NCBI GenBank assembly: GCA_005116955.1
Contig: SWDI01000005.1
Coordinates: 776,683 to 840,682, forward strand
DNA length: 64,000 nt
Source of the DNA: Nitrospira sp.
Lineage (GTDB): Bacteria > Nitrospirota > Nitrospiria > Nitrospirales > Nitrospiraceae
Direction: 5' to 3'
Shown one piece after another: positions 1 to 8,288 of the stretch (the stretch's first letter is position 1; every line of letters starts with the position of its first letter). The notes under the pieces were generated by a model. That model saw nothing but the letters and a program-made list of their open reading frames with translations. It was not told the DNA's origin and ran no database searches. The translations under genes and the position numbers were made by a program.

Positions 1-157
1 CGATCAAGCAATGTGGATGCCATGCCGGTTCCCGCTCCGCATACGATCGGACACCATCGTGGACGTTGCCAGTCCCGTACTTAGCCGGAGAATAGGGTAG
101 TTGCTCGGACCTTGACATCTCGACAGGGGAGCCTCGCTCCTGGTACCCTCTCTTCCC
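1..157. other. Upstream non-coding or unassigned edge sequence
   Basis: All three forward frames close between about 109 and 120 and none resembles a protein I recognise, so this may be intergenic or the very end of a gene lying before the window. No ribosome binding site sits close to the following ATG. Confidence 0.4.
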
Positions 158-1807
158 ATGGCTCGCAAGACCTCTCAATCCGGCTCTTCCCGCGCTTCTC
201 GTGAGCAGCAGCCGGTTCTTGGACGAAAGCCCTCTGCCGATCAGGCTGCAGCGTTGGAAATCTATGACACCACCTTGCGCGACGGCGCTCAGGCGGAGGA
301 CGTTAGCTTCTCTGCTGAAGACAAAGTGCGAATCGCGCAAAAGTTGGATGATCTAGGGGTTCATTTCATTGAAGGCGGGTGGCCTGGGGCGAATCCCAAA
401 GACATTGAATTCTTCCGGATGATCAAGACGATTCCGTTGAAGCACGCCGACGTGATCGCGTTTGGATCGACCAGAAAGGCCAGCAATACCGTCAGGAAAG
501 ACCCCAATCTGCAGGCCTTACTCGCCGCCGAGACCAAAACCATCACCCTCTTCGGGAAAACCTGGTCGCTCCACGTGACCGATGCCCTCGGCATCTCGCT
601 GAATAAGAACTTGGAGTTGATCGCCGATTCTATCGCGTATCTCCGCGGAAAAGGACGCCGGGTGTTCTACGATGCGGAGCATTTCTTCGATGGATACAAG
701 ACCAATCCGGAGTATGCGCTTGCCACCATCAGAAAAGCGGTGGAGGCCGGAGCCGAACGGGTCATCCTCTGTGATACCAACGGGGGGGCCATGCCGTGGG
801 AGATCCGCGAGGTCTGCAGTATGGTTCAACGCGAGTGTCTGGTGCCGCTCGGTATTCATGCGCATAACGACTGTGAAATGGCCGTGGCAAACTCCCTTGT
901 GGCGATCGAATTGGGTATCCGGCAGGTCCAGGGGACGATCAATGGAATTGGAGAGCGGTGTGGGAATGCCAACCTCTGTTCGATCATCCCGAATTTAGAA
1001 CTGAAGATGAAGCGTCCAGCCTTGACCGATCGATTGAGCCATCTAAAGGATGTGTCAGGGTTTGTTACTGAGATCGCGAATCTGATGCCGAATAAGCATC
1101 AACCCTATGTCGGCGATTCGGCGTTTGCGCACAAAGGGGGCGTGCATATTCATGCCGTGCTGAAGAATCCGGCGACCTATGAACATATCGATCCGGCCCG
1201 AGTCGGGAATCGACAACGCATGCTGATCTCCGACTACGGAGGCCGGAGCGGGCTTCTCGATAAAATTGAAGCCTACGGGATCAAGCTTCCAAAGAACCAT
1301 GCCAAGGTCGACGAGCTGATCCATACGCTGAAGGATCGAGAGAGTCAGGGCTATCAATTTGAAGGTGCCGAAGGGTCGTTCGAATTGTTGATGCGAAAGG
1401 CCATGGGGGGTCATAGGCCTTCGTTTCAATTACTCGGATTTCGTGTGATTGTTGAAAAGAAGCAGGAGGATGGAACGACTCTTTCCGAAGCCACGGTGAT
1501 GGTCAAAGTCGGCGATGTGGTCGAACATACGGCGGCTGTCGGGGCTGGACCGGTCAACGCACTCGACCATGCGCTGAGAAAATCGTTGGAACAATTCTAT
1601 CCTCAGCTTCAAGAAGTAAAGCTTCTTGACTATAAGGTTCGTGTCCTGGCGGCTAATCGAGGAACCGAGTCAAAGGTGCGTGTCTTGATCGAATCCGGTG
1701 ACCATAAGGATAAGTGGGGGACAGTCGGGGTTTCAGAAAACATCATTGAGGCGACGTGGCAGGCTCTCGTTGATAGTATCGAATACAAACTTCTCGAGAA
1801 GGACTAG
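158..1807 (+). CDS. cimA: (R)-citramalate synthase
   Basis: This enzyme condenses acetyl-CoA with pyruvate to make citramalate, the first step of the threonine-independent isoleucine route; it belongs to the alpha-isopropylmalate synthase/homocitrate synthase family. The TIM-barrel starts near residue 33 with LEIYDTTLRDGAQ, and the HAHNDCEMAVANS metal and substrate motif lies near residues 231-243. The last about 130 residues form a LeuA-type allosteric domain, expected to sense isoleucine. At 549 residues it fits the CimA branch of about 520-540, with about 30 extra residues before the barrel. That extension and the lack of a nearby Shine-Dalgarno leave the start uncertain. A plain 2-isopropylmalate synthase is less likely because of the motif pattern. 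Confidence 0.88.
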   Translation: MARKTSQSGSSRASREQQPVLGRKPSADQAAALEIYDTTLRDGAQAEDVSFSAEDKVRIAQKLDDLGVHFIEGGWPGANPKDIEFFRMIKTIPLKHADVIAFGSTRKASNTVRKDPNLQALLAAETKTITLFGKTWSLHVTDALGISLNKNLELIADSIAYLRGKGRRVFYDAEHFFDGYKTNPEYALATIRKAVEAGAERVILCDTNGGAMPWEIREVCSMVQRECLVPLGIHAHNDCEMAVANSLVAIELGIRQVQGTINGIGERCGNANLCSIIPNLELKMKRPALTDRLSHLKDVSGFVTEIANLMPNKHQPYVGDSAFAHKGGVHIHAVLKNPATYEHIDPARVGNRQRMLISDYGGRSGLLDKIEAYGIKLPKNHAKVDELIHTLKDRESQGYQFEGAEGSFELLMRKAMGGHRPSFQLLGFRVIVEKKQEDGTTLSEATVMVKVGDVVEHTAAVGAGPVNALDHALRKSLEQFYPQLQEVKLLDYKVRVLAANRGTESKVRVLIESGDHKDKWGTVGVSENIIEATWQALVDSIEYKLLEKD

Positions 1808-1839
1808 ACCATGTTCGTAAGCGTTAGCCAAATTTATTC

Positions 1840-1868
1840 TTGACAGCTCTCGTAACCTCACGTAACTT
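1840..1868 (+). promoter_or_regulatory. Sigma-70-type promoter for ihfA
   Basis: A consensus -35 TTGACA at 1840-1845 is separated by 17 bases from a TAACTT -10 at 1863-1868. It lies about 80 bases before the ihfA start and just after cimA, so ihfA can be transcribed on its own. Confidence 0.6.
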
Positions 1869-1948
1869 AAGCAAAACTCATCGCTTTGCGAAAGAAGTCG
1901 ATCAGACAGACTCGCGGCGAGTTGCAGTGGTCACGTAGGGGGGGTGGT

Positions 1949-2224
1949 ATGAGAAAGGCGGATATCGCTGACGAGATTTTCAAGCAAGTCGGCATTTCAA
2001 AAAATGAAGCCGCTGATATCGTTGAGTTTGTACTGAACATGTTGAAGTCTGTCTTGCAGAAGGGAGAATCGGTCAAAATCGCGGGGTTTGGAAATTTTGT
2101 TGTCCGCAGCAAGGGAGCCAGAAAGGGCCGAAATCCTCGAACCGGAGAAGAAATCGGAATTACCCCCCGTCGAGTCGTGACCTTTCGACCAAGCCAGGTG
2201 TTCAAGAAATACGTCAATTCATAG
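1949..2224 (+). CDS. ihfA: Integration host factor alpha-like HU/IHF DNA-binding protein
   Basis: This 91-residue nucleoid protein bends DNA and acts as a dimer in recombination, replication and sigma-54 promoter looping. The family signature is clear: the GESVKIAGFGNFVVR core, the RNPRTGEEI beta-arm and the TPRRVVTFRPSQ ending, closer to IhfA than to HU. I chose the ATG at 1949 because AGGGGGGG lies directly upstream and the family begins at MRKADIA; the longer upstream frame has no such support. A MerR-type gene follows, an arrangement also seen next to ihfA in proteobacteria. A large palindromic repeat begins at the stop codon. Confidence 0.9.
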   Translation: MRKADIADEIFKQVGISKNEAADIVEFVLNMLKSVLQKGESVKIAGFGNFVVRSKGARKGRNPRTGEEIGITPRRVVTFRPSQVFKKYVNS

Positions 2225-2348
2225 CAGGATGCTGAAAACAACCACCCGCGTCGTTCTCGCATTGCTCAAAGCCTCACCGTACGGCACATGGTACGACTCG
2301 GCTTCTCGCTCGCTGAGGCCTTGCGGGCGGTCTTTTTGATCATCCTGC
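2224..2348. repeat. Long imperfect palindromic intergenic element
   Basis: The ends match as inverted repeats: GCAGGATG at 2224-2231 and CATCCTGC at 2341-2348. The similarity continues inward for about 26 bases (CACCCGC against GCGGGCGG), and a second inner dyad has GCCTCACCGTACGGCACATG facing GTACGACTCGG...GCTGAGGC. The whole unit can fold into one long cruciform or hairpin. It holds no ORF and fills the gap between ihfA and the MerR gene. It looks like a REP/MITE-type dispersed repeat, but no second full copy lies in this window. Confidence 0.6.
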
Positions 2349-2426
2349 ATAAACAAAGCAGACAGGGCAACACAACAAACAGCTCGGCTTCGTCAATCCA
2401 ATACAAGGCGCACCGTGAGGCCGGTC

Positions 2427-2777
2427 ATGGGAACTGAACCCAGGCTGGGGAGCAAGGTTTTCTATAAAATCGGAGAAGTGAGTCAGTTGACGAAGCTTCC
2501 CGCGTATGTGCTCCGTTTCTGGGAATCTCAGTTTACGTTTCTGAAGCCAAAAAAGAGTCGAGGAAATCAACGCCTCTATGTGCAACGAGATGTTGAAACC
2601 GTGCTGGAAATCAAGCGGATGCTCTATGAGGAGGGACATACCCTCGATGGCGTTAAGCGATACTGGGTACGTCGTGGGCGTGCTGCGTCGCGCAGGCTGC
2701 GTCCAAGAGAGGTTGCTAAAAAGTTGAGAGGCGATCTCCAAGTTATTCTCAAAATTATCGACTCGCATTCAGCATGA
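2427..2777 (+). CDS. MerR-family transcriptional regulator
   Basis: A 116-residue protein with an N-terminal winged-helix MerR DNA-binding domain: FYKIGEVSQLTKLPAYVLRFWESQF followed by the conserved N-Q-R-LY segment (GNQRLYVQRDVETVLEIKRML). Only a short tail follows the domain, with no effector pocket or metal-binding cysteines, so the signal it senses cannot be read. It resembles the small MerR proteins found beside ihfA in many genomes. I prefer the ATG at 2427, which has GAGG six bases upstream, to the GTG at 2415. Confidence 0.85.
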   Translation: MGTEPRLGSKVFYKIGEVSQLTKLPAYVLRFWESQFTFLKPKKSRGNQRLYVQRDVETVLEIKRMLYEEGHTLDGVKRYWVRRGRAASRRLRPREVAKKLRGDLQVILKIIDSHSA

Positions 2778-2852
2778 GAAAAGGGGTAGGTTTACTGAAA
2801 ACAATCCCCTGATCATCGGTCAAGATGGGGATGCCCAGAGATATGAACGTGT

Positions 2853-2929
2853 CGGGGCGTAGCGCAGCCCGGTAGCGCACTCGCTTGGGGTGCGAGTGGT
2901 CGTGGGTTCAAATCCCGCCGCCCCGACCA
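2853..2929 (+). tRNA. tRNA-Pro (GGG anticodon)
   Basis: A 77-base cloverleaf: acceptor CGGGGCG (2853-2859) pairs with CGCCCCG (2919-2925), discriminator A, and an encoded CCA at 2927-2929. The anticodon stem CTCGC/GCGAG encloses the loop TTGGGGT, giving GGG. The T-arm GTGGGTTCAAATCCCGC carries the standard GTTCAAAT loop. It would read proline CCC and CCU codons. Confidence 0.95.
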
Positions 2930-2950
2930 GTTTGACTTGTGCAGTATGAA

Positions 2951-3022
2951 GAGCATTTGGAGTTGAGGAGTCTCGCCAAATGCTCAGTTCGGACATCGGA
3001 GCTGCCTCGGGCAGCTCTTTTT
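2951..3022 (+). terminator. Two hairpins after tRNA-Pro; the second is a rho-independent terminator
   Basis: A first stem, GAGCATTTGG (2951-2960) with CCAAATGCTC (2976-2985), has no T-run and may mark the 3' trailer. The second, GAGCTGCC (2999-3006), loop TCG, GGCAGCTC (3010-3017), is followed by TTTTT and is a standard terminator. It separates the tRNA from surE. Confidence 0.8.
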
Positions 3023-3036
3023 GTTGAAGTGTGATC

Positions 3037-3849
3037 ATGCGCATTCTCGTCACCAATGATGATGGTATCCAATCGCCGGGGATCGCAGCTTTGGCAAAGG
3101 CGCTTGCTGCGATCGGTGAAGTCTGGATTGTTGCTCCAGATCGGGAACGCACGGCCGTCGCTCACGCGGTGACATTGCATAAACCATTACGTCTGCATCA
3201 GCTGAGTTCACGCACGTATACCGTGAATGGGACCCCGGTGGATTGCGTGAACCTTGCGTTGCTGAAAGTCATGCCGAAACCACCCGCCATTGTCGTCTCC
3301 GGTATTAACAAAGGGGTCAACCTCGGCGATGATGTGCTGTACTCAGGAACAGTGTCGGCAGCGATGGAAGGGACCATCCTTGGTATACCATCCGTAGCCG
3401 TGTCGCAAGAAGGGCAGGAGACATTTCGATTTAAAATTGGTGCGATCTATGCTGCACGTGTCGCGCATCTTGTGCTTGCTCATGGTCTGCCCGAGGAGAC
3501 GCTTCTGAACGTGAATATCCCAGATCGTCCGCAACGAGGCATGAGAGGCGTCCGAGTCACCTGTCTCAGCCGAAGGCGGTTTGATAATCCCATTATTGAA
3601 AAACTTGATCCGCACGGACGCAAATATTACTGGATTGCAGGTCAGCGGGTCTCGTGGAGTCGTAGTAAGGATGCTGACCACGAGGCGATCGAAGAAGGGT
3701 TTGTCTCCATCACGCCGATCCGCCTGGATAGTACGCACCATGGCGTGCTGGATCATTTTCGTGCGTGGGAGCCGATGATGAATCGGGGGATCAAGAAATC
3801 ACAATCGCTTGGTCGCAGATCGCGCCGTATTGGGCAACGAGAGGCGTGA
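3037..3849 (+). CDS. surE: 5'/3'-nucleotidase SurE
   Basis: SurE is a cytoplasmic metal-dependent phosphatase that removes phosphate from nucleoside 5'- and 3'-monophosphates, and is linked to survival in stationary phase. The N-terminal MRILVTNDDGI motif holds the metal-binding DD pair; VSGINKGVNLGDDVLYSGTV is the second signature. At 270 residues it is slightly longer than usual because of a basic C-terminal tail (KKSQSLGRRSRRIGQ). The ATG at 3037 is chosen because the family begins at MRIL. Its stop codon overlaps the dedA start (TGATG), so the two are probably co-translated. Confidence 0.94.
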   Translation: MRILVTNDDGIQSPGIAALAKALAAIGEVWIVAPDRERTAVAHAVTLHKPLRLHQLSSRTYTVNGTPVDCVNLALLKVMPKPPAIVVSGINKGVNLGDDVLYSGTVSAAMEGTILGIPSVAVSQEGQETFRFKIGAIYAARVAHLVLAHGLPEETLLNVNIPDRPQRGMRGVRVTCLSRRRFDNPIIEKLDPHGRKYYWIAGQRVSWSRSKDADHEAIEEGFVSITPIRLDSTHHGVLDHFRAWEPMMNRGIKKSQSLGRRSRRIGQREA

Positions 3850-4484
3850 TGGGAGGGTTGATCGAAGCCATCATCGGTGAGTTGAGCCGGTTTGTCATTG
3901 CGTGTATCTCACGATTTGGCTATGGCGGGATCCTCTTCACGATGGCCGTTGAAAGTGCCTGCATTCCGCTGCCGAGCGAAATCATCATGCCGTTTTCAGG
4001 CTACCTGGTCACGACCGGACAGTTTACGATGCTCGGGGTCACACTGGCCGGAGCGGTCGGCAATGTGCTCGGTTCGATCGTGGCCTACTACGCAGGGGTG
4101 TGGGGCGGACGACCGTTTGCAGAGCGCTATGGACCGTATTTCCTGGTCTCGCACCACGATCTCGATGTGGCCGATCGCTGGTTTGCAAAATATGGTGAAG
4201 CTGCAGTCTTTTTTGGCAGAATGCTCCCGGTCGTGCGGACGTTCATTTCGCTCCCGGCTGGTATTGCGAAGATGAATTTTCCGCGGTTCGTCGTCTTCAC
4301 CTTTGTTGGAGCATTGCCCTGGTGCTATCTCCTCGCCTATATCGGTGTGAAAATGGGTGAACAGTGGGAACATCTTCGAGATTACTTTCATCAATTCGAC
4401 ATTGTCATTGGCCTTTTTCTAGCGCTTGCTCTTGGGTATTTTCTCTGGTCTCATTGGCCGAAGCGTAGCCCCACCACTCCATAG
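3849..4484 (+). CDS. DedA-family inner-membrane protein
   Basis: A 211-residue polytopic membrane protein of the DedA/VTT superfamily, members of which act as lipid flippases or scramblases (for example for undecaprenyl phosphate) and affect membrane proton balance. The family motifs are present: an N-terminal re-entrant segment with ESACIPLPSEIIMPFSGYL, then FGRMLPVVRTFISLPAGIAKM, which holds the conserved arginines. Two C-terminal transmembrane stretches follow. It starts inside the surE stop codon. The substrate cannot be read from sequence. Confidence 0.88.
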   Translation: MGGLIEAIIGELSRFVIACISRFGYGGILFTMAVESACIPLPSEIIMPFSGYLVTTGQFTMLGVTLAGAVGNVLGSIVAYYAGVWGGRPFAERYGPYFLVSHHDLDVADRWFAKYGEAAVFFGRMLPVVRTFISLPAGIAKMNFPRFVVFTFVGALPWCYLLAYIGVKMGEQWEHLRDYFHQFDIVIGLFLALALGYFLWSHWPKRSPTTP

Positions 4485-4495
4485 CGAGTCTTCAC

Positions 4496-6001
4496 ATGCT
4501 CAAGATCTATAATACGCTGACGGGAAAGAAGGAGCCGTTTGAGCCGATCGCGCCAAAGACGGTGAGGATGTATGTGTGCGGTGTGACCGTCTACGACTAT
4601 TGTCATATCGGCCATGCACGGAGTGCGCTGGTTTTCGACGTGCTCCGCCGTTACTTGGAATGCAGTGGTTATGCGGTGACCTTCGTGAAGAACTTCACCG
4701 ATGTCGATGACAAGATTATCAAGCGGGCACATGAACAGGGTGTTTCTTGTGATGCCGTGACGGCCAAATACATTCAGGCCTACCATGAGGATATGGGTAA
4801 GCTGGGCATCCGAGCTGCAACGGAAGAGCCGAAGGCCACGGAGCATATAGCAGATATCATTCAGCTCACGGAGAGATTAGTCGCTAAGGGGTTGGCTTAC
4901 GTGGTGGACGGAGATGTGTATTTTGAAGTCTCCAAGTATCCGGAGTACGGAAGACTGTCAAAGCGACGACTCGAGGATTTGCAAGCCGGCGCTCGTGTGG
5001 ATGTGGATGAACGGAAGCGCCACGCAATGGATTTCGCCCTGTGGAAAAGTAGTAAACCAGGTGAGCCGGCATGGGAGAGCCCGTGGGGATCAGGGCGACC
5101 AGGCTGGCATATCGAGTGCTCCGCGATGTCAATCAGGCACCTCGGCGAAACATTCGACATCCATGGCGGAGGGATGGATCTCATCTTCCCCCATCACGAA
5201 AACGAGATCGCGCAGTCCTGCGGCGTAACAGGGAAAGAATTCGCGCGCTACTGGATTCACAACGGTTTCGTACAGATCAATAAAGAGAAGATGTCCAAGT
5301 CCCTGGGGAACTTCTTCACGATCCGGGAGATCTTCGAGAAGTCGGAGTGGCCGGAGGACATAACCGGAGAAGTGTTGAGATACTTCCTCCTGTCGACCCA
5401 TTACCATGGGCCGCTTGAGTTTTCGGACCAAGCTTTAAGAGAAGCCAAGAATGCCTTGAACGGCTTCTATGATCTTTTCAAGCGGTTGGGAGAGACCGGT
5501 GAAAAGGTATCCGGCGATGAGGATCTCGGTCTCGTGTTCGAGCGTTGCAGTGAAATGTTCCGAGCTGCGATGGACGATGACTTCAATACGCCCATGGCGA
5601 TTGCGGTGTTACAGGGCCTGCGAAGCGATGTGAATAAGATGCTGGGGTACGGTCTTTCGACTGAAGCACGGGAAAAAGCGAGGAATGAATTCCGTTTGCT
5701 CGGCAACGTGTTGGGTTTGTTTCAGTCGAACCAGTGGAAATTTGCAAATGCCCCTATCCCATTCCGGACCACGCGGTTGGAGGGAATGGGAAGTGAGCCG
5801 GCACTAGTGCAGCCACAATTCTTTTCGAAATCACAGAACAATAACCTTTCGGATGGACAGATTGAACAACTGCTCGCGGAGCGTCTCGATGCAAAAAGGA
5901 AGAAAGACTTCGCAAGGGCCGATGAAATCAGGAAGTCCCTTGCCTCTCAGGGCATCATCATCGAGGACAAGCCCGATGGCACCAGCCGGTGGAAGCGATA
6001 A
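4496..6001 (+). CDS. cysS: Cysteinyl-tRNA synthetase
   Basis: This class I synthetase charges tRNA-Cys in the cytoplasm. The HIGH signature is at residues 37-40 (CHIGHARSALVFD) and KMSKS at 265-269. The zinc site is formed by C28 of YVCGVT, the IECSAMS cysteine and the HHENE histidine and glutamate. The C-terminal anticodon-binding region includes LLAERLDAKRKKDFARADEIR. At 501 residues it is a little longer than the usual 460-480, with an insertion near residues 410-440. The rlmB-type gene starts inside its 3' end, a common pairing. Confidence 0.96.
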   Translation: MLKIYNTLTGKKEPFEPIAPKTVRMYVCGVTVYDYCHIGHARSALVFDVLRRYLECSGYAVTFVKNFTDVDDKIIKRAHEQGVSCDAVTAKYIQAYHEDMGKLGIRAATEEPKATEHIADIIQLTERLVAKGLAYVVDGDVYFEVSKYPEYGRLSKRRLEDLQAGARVDVDERKRHAMDFALWKSSKPGEPAWESPWGSGRPGWHIECSAMSIRHLGETFDIHGGGMDLIFPHHENEIAQSCGVTGKEFARYWIHNGFVQINKEKMSKSLGNFFTIREIFEKSEWPEDITGEVLRYFLLSTHYHGPLEFSDQALREAKNALNGFYDLFKRLGETGEKVSGDEDLGLVFERCSEMFRAAMDDDFNTPMAIAVLQGLRSDVNKMLGYGLSTEAREKARNEFRLLGNVLGLFQSNQWKFANAPIPFRTTRLEGMGSEPALVQPQFFSKSQNNNLSDGQIEQLLAERLDAKRKKDFARADEIRKSLASQGIIIEDKPDGTSRWKR

Positions 6002-6764
6002 GGATCAGGAAATCCTCTATGGCCTCCACGCGGTGCGTGAGGCGCTCAAGGCGGGCAGCAGGCCGCTGCAGCGTCTCCTTGTCATCAGGACCGACAAACA
6101 GTTTGCGGACTTGGTCCAGTTGGCACGCTCGCTTCGTGTACCGGTCCACATCCAACCGTCAGCTTCGCTCGATCGGCTCGTACCTGACGGTAGGCACCAG
6201 GGCATTGTGGCTTTTGCCGCTGCAAAATCCTATCAAACGGAAGAATCGATTCTGGCTCGCGCCACACAACGGAACGAGCCGCCGCTCTTAGTGATCCTGG
6301 ATGGAGTCGAAGATCCGCACAACCTCGGCGCCGTGCTTCGGACAGCAGAGGGAGCTGGTGCCCACGGAGTGTTTATTCCTGAACGCCGGGCCGCCGGACT
6401 GACCTCAGTGGTAGCCAAGGCTTCGGCCGGAGCGATCGATCATATTCCCGTTGCACGCGTAACAAACATGAGCAGATCGATCGAGTCGTTGAAGACGGCT
6501 GGAGTGTGGATCTACGGGGTGACGCCGTCGGCGGAGAAGCTATATACGGACGTGGACCTCCGAGGACCGGTTGGGCTCGTCCTGGGAGGAGAAGGAACGG
6601 GAATCCGACCTGGCGTCTTGCAACATTGCGATGAATGCGTCCGCATTTCTCTGGGCGGCCAGGTCGAATCGTTGAATGTGTCCGCCGCGGCAGCCATCGT
6701 CCTTTTTGAGGTGGTTCGGCAACGCCGAGCAACCCAGGACCGGTCTGACTCTAGCGGATCTTGA
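5976..6764 (+). CDS. rlmB: SpoU/TrmH-family RNA 2'-O-methyltransferase (RlmB type)
   Basis: This enzyme adds a 2'-O-methyl group to a guanosine in 23S rRNA or, in relatives, to tRNA, using S-adenosylmethionine. The N-terminal substrate-binding domain begins EILYGLHAVREALKAG. The SPOUT knot carries the three family motifs: DGVEDPHNLGAVLRTAEGAGAHGV, LVLGGEGTGIRPGV and VRISLGGQVESLNVSAAAAI. I chose the ATG at 5976, preceded by GAGG; longer frames run back into cysS. It overlaps cysS by 26 bases. The exact target nucleotide is inferred from family, not shown. Confidence 0.9.
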   Translation: MAPAGGSDKDQEILYGLHAVREALKAGSRPLQRLLVIRTDKQFADLVQLARSLRVPVHIQPSASLDRLVPDGRHQGIVAFAAAKSYQTEESILARATQRNEPPLLVILDGVEDPHNLGAVLRTAEGAGAHGVFIPERRAAGLTSVVAKASAGAIDHIPVARVTNMSRSIESLKTAGVWIYGVTPSAEKLYTDVDLRGPVGLVLGGEGTGIRPGVLQHCDECVRISLGGQVESLNVSAAAAIVLFEVVRQRRATQDRSDSSGS

Positions 6765-7029
6765 GTGCGCCACCCTGGATGGCCATCTTCAGCAGTTGAG
6801 CCGTATTCGACACGCGCATTTTTTTCATCATATTGGCGCGGTGGGCTTCAACGGTTTTGACACTGATCTTCAATCGTTGCCCGATTTCCTTGTTCTTAAA
6901 TCCCGCCCAGATCAATTCCAAAATTTCCTGTTCGCGTGACGTGAGCGACTCAGGCCGCTTTATGCGCGCAGGAGGTTCAAGATTGGCAAGAGATTTCCGA
7001 GGCCGTGGCTTTGTAGTTGCCTTCGCCAT
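6751..7029 (-). CDS. Stand-alone LuxR-type HTH regulator
   Basis: A 92-residue protein consisting of a basic, flexible N-terminus (about 25 residues rich in Lys, Arg and Pro) and one LuxR/GerE helix-turn-helix domain: LTSREQEILELIWAGFKNKEIGQRLKISVKTVEAHRANMMKKM. There is no receiver or ligand domain, so it must act through other partners or its own level. Its end overlaps the rlmB-type gene by 14 bases in the convergent direction. A GGAG lies 11 bases before the start. It is transcribed away from the pilus region. Confidence 0.85.
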   Translation of the reverse strand: MAKATTKPRPRKSLANLEPPARIKRPESLTSREQEILELIWAGFKNKEIGQRLKISVKTVEAHRANMMKKMRVSNTAQLLKMAIQGGALKIR

Positions 7030-7200
7030 AATAGTTAGTTCTCCATACTACGTAGGTCTATGCTTCAGGTATACTCATATACGCAGAAGTGAATTACACC
7101 GCCCTGAGCGAAGCTATTATGGAACGATCCCTCACGAATGTAAAGAAAGGCACTTTGGCCCTAGTAGGGTTGCTGAGTAGGGAAAGAACTCTGGGCAATT

Positions 7201-7986
7201 ATGCATGATGGACCAATCCCATTCTTGCTCCTGATTGCCGGACTTTCTGGTGCCCTCATCGGCAGTTTTCTCAACGTCTGTATCTATCGGTTACCACGGC
7301 AGGAATCGATCGCGTGGCCTGGTTCTCATTGTCCAAGCTGTGCTCACCCCATTACCTGGTACGATAATATTCCCATCATCAGTTACGTGGTTTTGGCTGG
7401 ACGGTGCAGGCATTGTGGCGTGCGCATTCCTTTTCGCTATCCCATGGTCGAGATCCTGAATGCCTTAGGTTATGTAGGGCTTTTCTGGTTCTTTGGCCTA
7501 AGCTGGGCTGCAGCGGCGTACGGCTTGCTCTATTCAGCCCTTCTTGTGGTAGCCGGGACGGACCTTTCTCATAAGATTATCCCCAATGCTGTGACCTTTC
7601 CTGGGATCATTGTGGGCCTCGTCTGTGCCGCCACCGTTCTACCCCTTGCCTTCCTGGATAGCATATTGGGAGTTCTCATCGGAGGAGGAATCCTGTGGCT
7701 TTTAGCGTGGGCCAGCCCCTATCTCTTTGGGAAAGAGGGGATGGGGGGAGGGGACATCAAGCTTCTGGCGATGATAGGTGCGTTTCTGGGATGGAAGCCT
7801 GCCCTGATGACGATCATGGTAGGGTCGTTGCTGGGATCACTTGTGGGGCTTATTCTTATCGCCACACAGGTGATCAAGCGCGAAGACTATATTCCCTTCG
7901 GACCGTTTCTGGTTTGTGGTGCGCTGGTTTCACTCTTCTTTGGCCAGTTTCTCCTTGACTGGTATCAAGGGCTATTGGCTGGATAA
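7201..7986 (+). CDS. pilD: Type IV prepilin peptidase / N-methyltransferase
   Basis: This inner-membrane aspartic protease cleaves the leader of type IV prepilins and pseudopilins after glycine and methylates the new N-terminus. The N-terminal domain has the zinc tetrad C44-x2-C47 and C69-x2-C72. The two catalytic aspartates lie in GTDLSHKIIPN and GMGGGDIKLL. About eight hydrophobic segments are visible and the 261-residue length is typical. It stands just upstream of eight genes with prepilin-like N-termini, the likely substrates. The ribosome binding site is weak. Confidence 0.94.
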   Translation: MHDGPIPFLLLIAGLSGALIGSFLNVCIYRLPRQESIAWPGSHCPSCAHPITWYDNIPIISYVVLAGRCRHCGVRIPFRYPMVEILNALGYVGLFWFFGLSWAAAAYGLLYSALLVVAGTDLSHKIIPNAVTFPGIIVGLVCAATVLPLAFLDSILGVLIGGGILWLLAWASPYLFGKEGMGGGDIKLLAMIGAFLGWKPALMTIMVGSLLGSLVGLILIATQVIKREDYIPFGPFLVCGALVSLFFGQFLLDWYQGLLAG

Positions 7987-8018
7987 CGGCTCCCCTGGCC
8001 GATCCCCCCCCATTTCGT

Positions 8019-8051
8019 ACTGTATCTCTTCTGTCAAGAACTGTATCTCTT
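8019..8051 (+). repeat. Two direct copies of ACTGTATCTCTT, 21 bases apart
   Basis: The 12-mer occurs at 8019-8030 and 8040-8051, so the starts are exactly two helical turns apart. A partial third copy (GTACTGTTCCTC) follows. The site lies about 170 bases before the first pilin leader ORF and could be a regulator binding site for the pilin operon. Confidence 0.4.
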
Positions 8052-8219
8052 GAGGTACTGTTCCTCTCCGCGATCATTTCCTTCCATCGAGACGGTATGC
8101 CTTCCTGATAATCCCGGAACTTTCTCCTATTGCCTCTACTTGGTTCCATCAATTCAATAGCTTAGGGACTATTAGTCAGCCATTGCTTGATACAGAGTCA
8201 ATCTATGGAGGCATCAATT

Positions 8220-8288
8220 ATGAGTGGCATAAGTTTTGAGATAGCGTCGCACTACCAAACCAGTGCAGACATTGTAAGGAGCGTATGA
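8220..8288 (+). CDS. Short leader ORF before the first minor pilin operon
   Basis: A 22-codon ORF begins with ATG at 8220, preceded by GGAGG (8207-8211) at good spacing. Its TGA overlaps the ATG of the next gene as ATGA, the usual mark of translational coupling. The peptide (MSGISFEIAS...IVRSV) resembles nothing I know. The pilin gene has only a weak ribosome binding site of its own, inside this ORF, which supports a coupling role. No cluster of regulatory codons is visible. Confidence 0.5.
   Translation: MSGISFEIASHYQTSADIVRSV

Noticed and set aside
8224-8239. Possible sigma-54 promoter (TGGCATAAGTTTTGAG) before the first pilin gene
   Set aside because: The -12 element has GA instead of GC and the site lies inside the leader ORF, with the leader's ribosome binding site upstream of it.
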